This document shows, in pieces, positions 35,463 through 43,257 of a stretch of 64,000 nt of DNA; position 1 is the first letter of the stretch; every line of letters begins with the position of its first letter. The notes below the pieces were generated by a model. That model was not told where the DNA came from. It saw only the letters and a program-made list of their open reading frames with translations, and did not search any database. A program made the translations under genes and the position numbers. This DNA comes from Chryseobacterium aquifrigidense. GTDB taxonomy: Bacteria > Bacteroidota > Bacteroidia > Flavobacteriales > Weeksellaceae. Location of the stretch: NCBI RefSeq assembly GCF_006716485.1, contig NZ_VFPD01000002.1:426496-490495 (forward strand). Reading direction: 5' to 3'.

Positions 35463-37745
35463 ATGAAGTTTATATTTTCTACTTGCTTACTGTTATTACA
35501 GGCCTGGGCGTTAGGTCAGAATATATCTCCCGTAGATTATGTGAATCCTTTAATGGGAACGCAGTCCAAGCCTTCCTTATCCAACGGAAATACCTATCCG
35601 GCAGTCGGACTTCCCTGGGGAATGAATATCTGGACACCACAAACCGGGAAAATGGGCGATGGATGGGCTTATACCTACGATGCAGATAAAATAAAAGGAT
35701 TTAAACAAACGCATCAGCCTTCTCCCTGGATGAATGACTACGGCGCATTTGCCATCATGCCGGGAGTAGGAAAAGTGAAATTTAAAGAAGACGAAAGAGC
35801 GAGTTGGTTCAGTCACAAAGCTGAGGTTACAACTCCTTATTTCTACAGTGTATACCTTGCGGACATCAATGTAACTACAGAATTTACACCTACAGAAAGA
35901 GCTTCCTATTTTAAATTTGATTTTCCAAAAACAGACAGTGCTTACATCGTCGTAGATGCTTTGAACAAAGGTTCTTACATCAGGATTTTACCTAAAGAAA
36001 GAAAAATTATTGGGTATACCACAAAATATTCTACAGGGAAATATGATAATTTTAAAAACTATTTCGTCGTTCAGTTTGATAAAGATTTTGAACTCACAAA
36101 AACCTGGAAAGATGATAAATTGGTTAATGACCAATTAGAAATTACCAGTGATCATACAGGAGCTGTCGTAGGTTTTAAGCTTAAAAATAAAGAAACGGTT
36201 TATGCAAAAGTAGCCTCTTCATTCATCAGCTTTGAACAGGCAGAACTGAATCTTAAAAGAGAAATCGGAACGAGAAACTTTGAACAGGTAAAAACCGAGG
36301 CTAAAAATATCTGGAACAAAACATTAGGAAAAATAGAAGTAAAAGGAGGAACAGATCAGCAGATGAGAACCTTTTATTCGTCTCTGTACAGAACATTATT
36401 TTTCCCCCAGAAATTATATGAAGTAGATGCTCAGAATAAAATAAAACATTGGAGCCCTTACAATGGTAAAATTGTTGACGGAAGAATGTTTGCAGGTACC
36501 GGATTCTGGGACACGTTCCGCGCTTTGTACCCTTTCCTGAACCTTGTTTACCCAAGCATCAATGTAGAAATGCAGGAAGGATTGGCTAATGCTTACAAAG
36601 AAGGCGGATTCTTACCGGAGTGGAGCAGCCCGGGATATTCTGATATTATGATCGGAAACAATTCTGCATCCGTTGTAGCAGATGCTTATATCAAAGGACT
36701 TCGTGGATATGATACGGAAGCGCTTTGGCAAGCCGTAAAACATGGAGCGAATAATGAAGGGCCTATAGAAGCAGTAGGCCGTGCAGGAGTAAAGTATTAT
36801 AATGAATTGGGTTATGTTCCTTACGATGTGAAAATCAATGAAAATGCAGCCAGAACATTGGAGTATGCGTATGACGACTTTTCAATTTATCAGTTAGGAA
36901 AAGCATTGGGGAAACCCGCTTCAGAAATTGATATTTATAAGAAAAGAGCTTATAATTATAAAAATGTCTTCGACAAGGAAACAAGTTTGATGCGTGGTAA
37001 AAATAAAGACGGGAACTTCCAGAAACCATTCAATCCTTTCAAATGGGGAGATGCCTTTACTGAAGGAAACAGCTGGCATTATACATGGTCTGTTTTTCAG
37101 GATATTGACGGTCTGGCAGAATTGATGGGTGGAAAAAAGAAATTTGAAGCCAAATTGGATGAGGTTTTCTCATTGCCTCCTGTTTTTGATAACAGTTATT
37201 ATGGAGGTGTGATCCATGAGATCAGAGAAATGCAGATCATGAATATGGGACAGTATGCCCACGGAAACCAGCCTATTCAGCACATGATTTATCTGTATAA
37301 CTACTCAGGAGCGCCTTACAAAACACAATATTGGGCAAGACAGGTAATGAATAAACTGTATCATGCAACTCCGGATGGATATTGCGGTGACGAAGATAAC
37401 GGACAGACTTCTGCCTGGTATATTTTCTCAGCCCTTGGATTTTATCCGGTAACACCGGCTACTGATCAATATGTGTTGGGAGCACCATTATTTAAAGAAG
37501 CAACCATTCATCTTGAAAATGGTAAGAAAATTGAAATAAAAGCTCCGGAAAATAATTCCGAAAATCTATATGTAAAATCACTGAATGTAAACCAACAGCC
37601 TTATTCCAAAAACTGGTTAAGTCATAAAGAATTGATGAAAGGAGCTGTGTTAGACTTTAAAATGGATAACAAACCAAATAAAGAAAGAGGTTCACAGGAA
37701 AAAGATTTTCCGTATTCAATGTCAAAAGAAGAATCAAATAAATAA
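35463..37745 (+). CDS. GH92 exo-alpha-mannosidase (second copy)
   Basis: The 760-residue exported enzyme has a signal peptide to about residue 19 (ALGQ). The N-terminal signature is diverged from the first copy: DYVNPLMGTQSKPSLSNGN with PAVGLPWGMNIWTPQ instead of the G-G-H-G-H-T-F-P type. Shared are FWDTFRALYPFLN, QPIQHMIYLYNYSGAPYKTQ, and GDEDNGQTSAWYIFSALGFYPVTP. The divergence suggests another linkage specificity than the first GH92. It lies 21 bases downstream of the ROK gene. Confidence 0.93.
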   Translation: MKFIFSTCLLLLQAWALGQNISPVDYVNPLMGTQSKPSLSNGNTYPAVGLPWGMNIWTPQTGKMGDGWAYTYDADKIKGFKQTHQPSPWMNDYGAFAIMPGVGKVKFKEDERASWFSHKAEVTTPYFYSVYLADINVTTEFTPTERASYFKFDFPKTDSAYIVVDALNKGSYIRILPKERKIIGYTTKYSTGKYDNFKNYFVVQFDKDFELTKTWKDDKLVNDQLEITSDHTGAVVGFKLKNKETVYAKVASSFISFEQAELNLKREIGTRNFEQVKTEAKNIWNKTLGKIEVKGGTDQQMRTFYSSLYRTLFFPQKLYEVDAQNKIKHWSPYNGKIVDGRMFAGTGFWDTFRALYPFLNLVYPSINVEMQEGLANAYKEGGFLPEWSSPGYSDIMIGNNSASVVADAYIKGLRGYDTEALWQAVKHGANNEGPIEAVGRAGVKYYNELGYVPYDVKINENAARTLEYAYDDFSIYQLGKALGKPASEIDIYKKRAYNYKNVFDKETSLMRGKNKDGNFQKPFNPFKWGDAFTEGNSWHYTWSVFQDIDGLAELMGGKKKFEAKLDEVFSLPPVFDNSYYGGVIHEIREMQIMNMGQYAHGNQPIQHMIYLYNYSGAPYKTQYWARQVMNKLYHATPDGYCGDEDNGQTSAWYIFSALGFYPVTPATDQYVLGAPLFKEATIHLENGKKIEIKAPENNSENLYVKSLNVNQQPYSKNWLSHKELMKGAVLDFKMDNKPNKERGSQEKDFPYSMSKEESNK

Positions 37746-37768
37746 TTTTAATTTAAACATATAGCTGT

Positions 37769-38266
37769 ATGAGTACAGAAAAAAAAGAAATATTCGATAG
37801 AGTAGAGAACATGCTGCAGACACAAGGTTTTAACATTGCAGCAAAAGACGATACAAGACCATGGGGTGGTTTCTTTGTGATTGATGAAACGCAGGCGCAG
37901 GATTTTGCCAACCAGTATTTTGATGGGATTGATGTAGACAACTTGAGAATAGGAGGGAAGCTAAGCCCGAAAATTCTTATCGTAGCTCCGGAAGCAAGAT
38001 TAAGCTGGCAGTATCACCACAGAAGAGCCGAAATCTGGCAGGTAGTAGAAGGAACTGTAGGAATCAAAAGAAGCAATACCGATGAAGAAGGAGAATTGGG
38101 AGAATATGGACCAAAAGATCAGGTGAAGCTTCAGCAGGGAGAAAGACACAGATTAATAGGTCTTGCAGGCTGGGGAATTGTTGCCGAAATCTGGCAGCAC
38201 ACCGATGCATCCAATCCTTCCGACGAAGATGATATTGTAAGAGTACAGGATGACTTTGGGAGATAA
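37769..38266 (+). CDS. Cupin-type mannose-6-phosphate isomerase
   Basis: The 165-residue single-cupin protein resembles the isomerase domain of type II mannose-6-phosphate isomerases. The metal site is visible: WQYHHRRAEIWQVVEGTVGI supplies two His and a Glu, and QGERHRLIGLAGWG a third His. It would convert mannose-6-phosphate into fructose-6-phosphate, closing the path from N-glycan mannose to glycolysis. It is the last gene of the locus, 23 bases after the second GH92, and is followed by a strong terminator. Confidence 0.82.
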   Translation: MSTEKKEIFDRVENMLQTQGFNIAAKDDTRPWGGFFVIDETQAQDFANQYFDGIDVDNLRIGGKLSPKILIVAPEARLSWQYHHRRAEIWQVVEGTVGIKRSNTDEEGELGEYGPKDQVKLQQGERHRLIGLAGWGIVAEIWQHTDASNPSDEDDIVRVQDDFGR

Positions 38267-38270
38267 ATAA

Positions 38271-38303
38271 AAAATCCGCTTCATTGAAGCGGATTTTTTA
38301 TTG
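38271..38303 (+). terminator. Terminator of the N-glycan locus
   Basis: An AAATCCGCTTC/GAAGCGGATTT stem followed by T-rich sequence, a few bases after the isomerase stop. Confidence 0.85.
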
Positions 38304-38525
38304 GTAGGGAAACTTGAAACTGGAAGAGGGAGGTTTCTGGAGTTTATCAGAAGTTTTTATTCTCCTTCATTATTTATGTATCTATAAGCTGGCAGCAAAA
38401 AATAAACCTTATAAGTCTCAAAGACCTATAAGGTTTTGTTTATTCAGAGAATACCTTCCAGTAATTTGCCTCAAAATAGAACACTACCGACTAGCAGTAC
38501 TCCCAGCTTCACTCTTCCAGCTTCC
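38304..38525. repeat. Intergenic palindromic repeat cluster
   Basis: An inner near-palindrome, AAACCTTATAAGTC ... GACCTATAAGGTTT (about 38406-38437), is flanked by opposed arms: CTGGAAGAGG at 38321 and CTCTTCCAG at 38512. The right end (CTTCC.GCTTCCCGCTTTT) recurs at 45583-45603, before another converging gene. This looks like a dispersed repeat family of the genome. No gene was seen. Confidence 0.5.
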
Positions 38526-38530
38526 CGCTT

Positions 38531-41236
38531 TTAAAACGTCACATCCAGTCCCAAATAGAAGTTCGCCTTCATAATCGGGGCGTATACCATTCCACCATCA
38601 AAATAATTTCCGAAAGGATTTTTAAAATCTACAATCGCATTTTTCTGATAATAAGAAGTAAGGTTTTCACCTCCTACATAAGCTCTGATCTTTTTATTAA
38701 AGTTTCTTGATATCTGAGCATTAAGAACCGCATAAGATTCAGAATAGGTTGGCAGCTGAAATTCAGCAGGATTCGTTGAAGTATCAGGAAGTCTTTGTTT
38801 TCCAACCCAGTTTAAAGTCGTATCAAAGCTCCAAAATCCTCCTTTATCTGTTTTATTGGTTGAATAAGCCAGATTCACAAACCCTCTGTGCTTAGCCATA
38901 AAAGGAACTTCTCTTCTTCCACCTATATAATCCGCCTGTACATCATAATACTTATAAGCAAGTCTTACTTCAAGATTTTTTACAGGCATGAAATCCCATT
39001 GGGTCTGGAATGAATTCGCAAAAGATTTACCATCCAGATTATAGAATGTAAGCTGTTGAGGAGACTTATCCAAATCTACCAATACCTGATCCTGAAAATC
39101 TGTTCTGAAAAAGTCTGCAACAATGCTTGATTTTCTTCCGAACAATTTGAATTCCTGTTGCAAGCTCGCCCCATAATTCCATGCGATTTCAGGTCTCAAT
39201 CCATAAATATTTCCTCCGTTAGGTAAAATATTGATAGCTCTGTTCGAAGCAAAATACTGCTGACTTTCCGCAAATACATTCGCTGTTCTGAATCCTCTTC
39301 CCGCAGAAAGTCTTAAAATAGTCTGAGGCGTGAAATCATATTTAAAATTAAGTCTCGGCGTAAACTGTGTTCCTGCAAGATTGTGAAAATCTACCCTGGA
39401 ACCCGCTACTAAAGTATATTTTAAACCTGTTAAAGTATATTCAGCAAAAATACCCGGTACAATTTCATTTCTTCTCACATCATCAAGTAAATACGTTTCT
39501 TTATAACCATCATATAAGAAACTTGCTCCAGCCTTATACTTGTGGTTGGTATTTCCTATGATACTTTCAAAAATTAAATTGGAATAATACGTGTGCTGCT
39601 GTCCTGCATAATTTCTCAATCCAAAGAAACTGTCCTGTTGGTGGTAAACGTATTGGTTCATCCACCCGATACTCTGGTAAGGTTTTCCTTTAAAAACATA
39701 CCCTGTTTTATTCCAGACCTGGAATCTTGAAATATCGATTCCTACCCCATAAAAAGGTTGTTTATCCTGGCCCAGTTTTTTATCAAATCCAATCTGTCCT
39801 GCAGTTCTTTCATCTCGGATATAGTTAATTCCGAAATGAGACCCGAATCCGGATTTTTCAAGATCATTATAATTCAGCAGATACGCTGCATTGATCTGGG
39901 AACCTTTTGGTCTGTCCAGAAAACCGTCATGGTTCATATCCGTATTACCAAAAGTTCCGTTTCCGTGAAGAAGGAAAGTCTGTGACCATTTATCGTTGAT
40001 AGGAGAAACATTGGTAACATTTATTTCCGCTCTTCCATTAAAGTCGGAAAAAAGGTTCAGTGACGTTTCAGGAGTCTTGGCATTCTTTAAAAGTTCAGTA
40101 TTGATCTGTCCTGTGATACTTTCGTAACCGTTTGTAACCGTACTTCCTCCTTTGGTAAGCTGAATACTTTCAATCCATCTTCCTGGGATAAAGTTTAATC
40201 CATAAGCAGAAGCCAATCCTCTGATCTCAGGGAGTTGCTCCTTCGTTAAGCTGGTATATTTCTGATCCAAACCAAGCATTTTCAGCTGTTTTGTCCCTGT
40301 AACCGCATTACTGAAAGATACGTCTACCGTTGCATTGGTTTCGAAACTTTCAGACAGATTACAGCAAGCAGCCTTTAACAGCTCTTTTTTATCAATATTA
40401 AAAACAAGTCCGGCTTCTTTCTTGCTTAAAGCTGTTGCTGCCTTAGAACCTGTTACAATAACTCCGTCGATATTTTTTTCATGCTGAGAATGATCTTCTT
40501 TAGCCGCAGAGGTCTCATTGTCTTTATGATCTTCATGCTTTGCTCCTTCTTCATAATGTACCTTTGGATTGGCTTCACCAAAAGTAAAATCCCTGTCATA
40601 CAGGCAGCATCCAGGGAGTCCGTTGTAAACAGCATCAGAAGCTTTGTATTTTTCATTATCATGTCCTGCATCAGCAATAGCCTTTAAAATCTTATCTGAT
40701 GAGGTTTTTGAAGGATCAAATTGTAAAGTAACCGTTTGTTTCTCTGCATTCCATTCTGCAGTATTGGCACCGGCATCTTTGGATGCTTTTTCAATTCTGG
40801 CTTTACAAGAAGCACAATTTCCTCTTACGTAGAACTCGTTTTCTTTTTTAGTGGAAATAGTAGCCTCTGCATGGTGCTCGTGATGTGTTTCTGCTTGTGA
40901 AGGCTGTAGATCTCTATCGTAATGACAGCATCCGGGAAGGCCATCGTATGTTGTGTCAGAAGCCTTGAACTTTTCGTTATCATGACCTGCTTCTGCTACT
41001 TTTTTCAAAATATCATCAGCAGACGTCTTATCTGTTTCTAAGGTTAGTATCTGAAGATCAATAGAGTAAACAGCTGTTTTAGCACCTGCTTTTTTAGCTG
41101 CACTTTCAATTCTTGTTTTGCACATTTCGCAGTTCCCTTTTACCTTGAACTGATTTTTTGAAAGTGTCTGAGCAGATATAAATTGTGTAAATAGGAATAA
41201 TGCACCAAGTATCAACCTGGAAATATGTAATTTCAT
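38531..41236 (-). CDS. TonB-dependent receptor with two N-terminal heavy-metal-associated (HMA) domains
   Basis: This 901-residue outer-membrane receptor has a signal peptide to about residue 22. Two repeats follow (about 27-109 and 132-216). Each is an HMA domain with GNCxxCKxRIE (Cys36/Cys39 and Cys141/Cys144) ending in a GLPGCC.YDRD knot (Cys103/104 and Cys210/211). His-rich linkers (HHEHHAE and HEDHKD...HSQH) connect to the plug (GVIVTGSKAATALSKK, AACCNLSESFETN) and a barrel ending in FYLGLDVTF. Copper or a similar soft metal is the likely substrate. It is the third gene of a metal cassette. Confidence 0.88.
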   Translation of the reverse strand: MKLHISRLILGALFLFTQFISAQTLSKNQFKVKGNCEMCKTRIESAAKKAGAKTAVYSIDLQILTLETDKTSADDILKKVAEAGHDNEKFKASDTTYDGLPGCCHYDRDLQPSQAETHHEHHAEATISTKKENEFYVRGNCASCKARIEKASKDAGANTAEWNAEKQTVTLQFDPSKTSSDKILKAIADAGHDNEKYKASDAVYNGLPGCCLYDRDFTFGEANPKVHYEEGAKHEDHKDNETSAAKEDHSQHEKNIDGVIVTGSKAATALSKKEAGLVFNIDKKELLKAACCNLSESFETNATVDVSFSNAVTGTKQLKMLGLDQKYTSLTKEQLPEIRGLASAYGLNFIPGRWIESIQLTKGGSTVTNGYESITGQINTELLKNAKTPETSLNLFSDFNGRAEINVTNVSPINDKWSQTFLLHGNGTFGNTDMNHDGFLDRPKGSQINAAYLLNYNDLEKSGFGSHFGINYIRDERTAGQIGFDKKLGQDKQPFYGVGIDISRFQVWNKTGYVFKGKPYQSIGWMNQYVYHQQDSFFGLRNYAGQQHTYYSNLIFESIIGNTNHKYKAGASFLYDGYKETYLLDDVRRNEIVPGIFAEYTLTGLKYTLVAGSRVDFHNLAGTQFTPRLNFKYDFTPQTILRLSAGRGFRTANVFAESQQYFASNRAINILPNGGNIYGLRPEIAWNYGASLQQEFKLFGRKSSIVADFFRTDFQDQVLVDLDKSPQQLTFYNLDGKSFANSFQTQWDFMPVKNLEVRLAYKYYDVQADYIGGRREVPFMAKHRGFVNLAYSTNKTDKGGFWSFDTTLNWVGKQRLPDTSTNPAEFQLPTYSESYAVLNAQISRNFNKKIRAYVGGENLTSYYQKNAIVDFKNPFGNYFDGGMVYAPIMKANFYLGLDVTF

Positions 41237-41305
41237 TTTGTTTAAAAGTTTAAATTAATTAAAAAACAGTTCACTATAAGACATAATGAACCCTTGATGT
41301 TTTAA

Positions 41306-41668
41306 TTAACCTATCTTGGGCGGTTGCCAGATTTCCTTTAAACGGTCTGAAAGATAAGGATCTGCATACTGAAACTGAGGATTCTTATTCGCTTTGTAAT
41401 AAGACAGCTCCAGACGTAGATTCTTTGAGAAAGGGGTTTCAATAAAAGTGTAGCAGGCAATACATGATGAACAGCAGTCATCATTACATGATTTTGTGTT
41501 ATCATGTTTGCTGTCTTTTTTTGAAGAATGATTTTTACAGCAGTCCATTTTTTGGGAAGACTCTGCCTTACAGCATGTTTCCTGTGCCCCTTGCGCATAG
41601 AAATTGTCCTTAGGAACCAAAAAGATTCCCAGGCAAAACACTATTGCAAGTAGGTGAAACAGCTTCAT
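41306..41668 (-). CDS. Small secreted Cys-rich protein (HYC_CC_PP-like)
   Basis: The 120-residue protein has a signal peptide (to about residue 25) and a Lys/His/Cys-rich middle holding CC pairs (ETCCKAE, MDCCKNH, NDDCCSSCIACY). Its C-terminus ends IWQPPKIG. It resembles the small Bacteroidota proteins named for a CC and PP motif that travel with metal TonB receptors; that assignment is tentative. The soft thiol ligands fit binding of copper or another soft metal. ATG 41668 is supported by a minus-strand -7 box (TATTTTTG, 41681-41674) 5 bases upstream. The gap to the receptor gene is 69 bases. Confidence 0.7.
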   Translation of the reverse strand: MKLFHLLAIVFCLGIFLVPKDNFYAQGAQETCCKAESSQKMDCCKNHSSKKDSKHDNTKSCNDDCCSSCIACYTFIETPFSKNLRLELSYYKANKNPQFQYADPYLSDRLKEIWQPPKIG

Positions 41669-41673
41669 ATCTG

Positions 41674-41681
41674 CAAAAATA
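41674..41681 (-). promoter_or_regulatory. -7 element directly before the Cys-rich protein gene
   Basis: CAAAAATA on the plus strand is TATTTTTG on the minus strand, and CAA at 41705-41707 gives a possible -33 TTG. The transcript would begin at or next to the ATG. Confidence 0.45.
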
Positions 41682-41687
41682 CAAAAT

Positions 41688-42338
41688 TTATGGCAAAGGA
41701 TCACCAACTTTTAGAGAGCAGCTATGCCAAGGCTCGCCATGGGCAGGATTTAGTTTTGGTTTTTCACCCATCGCCAGATTCTGTGCTGCAGGTGCAGGAG
41801 CAGGACTTGGAGTCGTTTGCACTACATTTTGTGCCGGTTGTGGTGTTGGAGCTGGTTTGCTGTTTAATGGTTGTCCCACAGGAATATCACATCGGTGTCC
41901 GGGTTGTCCATGTGGAGGATTCATTCCCGGAGCTGTTTTTGTCTGCTTTCCGTTGTTGTCCAATACAATTTTTCCTGGTGATACGGCATTAGGATCTATC
42001 TGAACGATATTGTTTCCGTTTGCATTTATATTTTGAGAAACAGGAGTAGCTGTTGCAGGAGCACCATTCAGAGGTTGTCCTACAGGGATGTCGCATCGGT
42101 GTCCGGGCTGTCCGTGTGGAGGATTCATTCCCGGAGCTGTAGCCAAAGGAGCAGGAGCAGAGCTGGATTGGATGCCTGCCTGATCCATCAGAGCGGTTTT
42201 TGAAGTGTTATTGAGGGCTACGTTGGGTTGTCCAGCGTTGGCTTCTTCTTTTAAATAAGTAGCTCTTTCATCCTTTTTACAAGATGCAGCTAACAGTGAT
42301 ACGGCGATCAAACCTATAAATGTATTCTTCATATCCAT
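41688..42338 (-). CDS. Lipoprotein with three PHGxPxHxC repeats
   Basis: The 216-residue lipoprotein has the signal MKNTFIGLIAVSLLAASC, lipobox AASC. The rest is low-complexity Pro/Ala/Asn sequence carrying three repeats: NPPHGQPGHRCDIPVGQPL at about residues 72-90, the same 19 residues again at about 139-157, and a diverged NPAHGEPWHSCSLKVGDPL at the C-terminus. Each repeat holds two His and one Cys at fixed spacing, an arrangement suited to binding soft metal. I know no experimental function. A second ATG two codons downstream (42332) is equally possible. It is the first gene of the metal cassette. Confidence 0.7.
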   Translation of the reverse strand: MDMKNTFIGLIAVSLLAASCKKDERATYLKEEANAGQPNVALNNTSKTALMDQAGIQSSSAPAPLATAPGMNPPHGQPGHRCDIPVGQPLNGAPATATPVSQNINANGNNIVQIDPNAVSPGKIVLDNNGKQTKTAPGMNPPHGQPGHRCDIPVGQPLNSKPAPTPQPAQNVVQTTPSPAPAPAAQNLAMGEKPKLNPAHGEPWHSCSLKVGDPLP

Positions 42339-42348
42339 GGGTATGAAA

Positions 42349-42387
42349 CAAAATTAGCAAAACATTTTCAATTGTTTTGCTAATTTT
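42349..42387 (-). terminator. Terminator of the RprY-like gene overlapping the next promoter
   Basis: A 15-bp perfect stem (42350-42364 with 42373-42387, 8-base loop) lies 24 bases after the response-regulator stop. The outgoing minus-strand arm ends TAATTTTG (42356-42349), an exact -7 box, 10 bases before the lipoprotein ATG. Terminator arm and promoter are therefore the same bases. Confidence 0.65.
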
Positions 42388-42410
42388 ATACTTATAATTT
42401 GATTTTTGGA

Positions 42411-43097
42411 TTAATTTTTTACCAAAAGTCTAAACCCTTCTCCGTGAACGTTGATGATTTCTAATCCTTCGTCGTCTTTTAATAGTTTACGAAGCTTGGC
42501 AATATATACGTCCATACTTCTTGCTGTAAAGTAATTTTCTTTTTTCCAGATCTTTCTTAAGGCAAGATCTCTCGGCATAAAATCATTTCTGTGGATGCAA
42601 AGAAGTTTTAATAATTCATTTTCTTTAGGAGAAAGTTTGTATTCTTTATCACCTACTTTCAACTGTCTCAGCATAGAGTCGAAGAAAATATTGCTGATCT
42701 TGAACTGCTCCTGCTCTTCATTTTCCAATGTGGAACTTCTCTGAAGAATTGCTTTTATTTTGTATAAAAGAAGTTCTGTATCAAAAGGTTTTGTAATATA
42801 ATCATCTGCTCCCAACTGATATCCTTTCAAGATATCTTCTCTCATATTTCTTGCAGTAAGGAATATGATGGGTGTATTTTTATCAATCTTTTTTACGTCT
42901 TCCGCTAATGAAAATCCATCTTTTTTAGGCATCATTACGTCAAATATGCAGATATCGAATTCATTTTCTGTAAATTCTTTTAATCCCTGCTCTCCGTCAG
43001 TGGCAAGAGTTACTTCAAAATTATTGATGGTCAAATAATCTTTAAGCACCGCCCCGAAACTCTGATCGTCCTCTACTAATAATATTCTGTTGCTCAT
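42411..43097 (-). CDS. OmpR-family response regulator (RprY-like)
   Basis: The 228-residue regulator has a receiver domain (ILLVEDDQS; Asp53 in IFDVMMPKKDG; TKPFDTELL) and a winged-helix output domain (YKLSPKENELLKLL, NYFTARSMDVYIAKLRK, HGEGFRLL). Sequence and partner fit the RprX/RprY system known from Bacteroides. It lies 160 bases downstream of the kinase gene. The gap is filled with simple AATTAATAATTAAC/GATAATTGATG-type repeats, which is unusual for a two-component pair. Confidence 0.9.
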   Translation of the reverse strand: MSNRILLVEDDQSFGAVLKDYLTINNFEVTLATDGEQGLKEFTENEFDICIFDVMMPKKDGFSLAEDVKKIDKNTPIIFLTARNMREDILKGYQLGADDYITKPFDTELLLYKIKAILQRSSTLENEEQEQFKISNIFFDSMLRQLKVGDKEYKLSPKENELLKLLCIHRNDFMPRDLALRKIWKKENYFTARSMDVYIAKLRKLLKDDEGLEIINVHGEGFRLLVKN

Positions 43098-43257
43098 AAT
43101 TTTAATAATTAATAATTAACAATTAAGAATGAACTTCCTCACTCTATCTTCTATATTTTGATATTTGGTTTAAACTTATAATTGATGAATGATCATTGAT
43201 AATTGATGTGAAGGAGAAGTTTAATCATTTATCGCTTATCATCTATCGTTTATTTTT
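43098..43257. other. AT-rich repetitive spacer between kinase and regulator genes
   Basis: The stretch contains repeated AATTAATAATTAACAATTAA-like and GATAATTGATG-like words and TTATCNNTTATC-like words, without a gene or clear terminator. Confidence 0.4.

Noticed and set aside
41644..42003. Long plus-strand frames rich in Cys and Gly opposite the repeat lipoprotein
   Set aside because: They are antisense shadows of the His/Cys/Pro repeats; the minus-strand frame has a lipoprotein signal and proper repeats.
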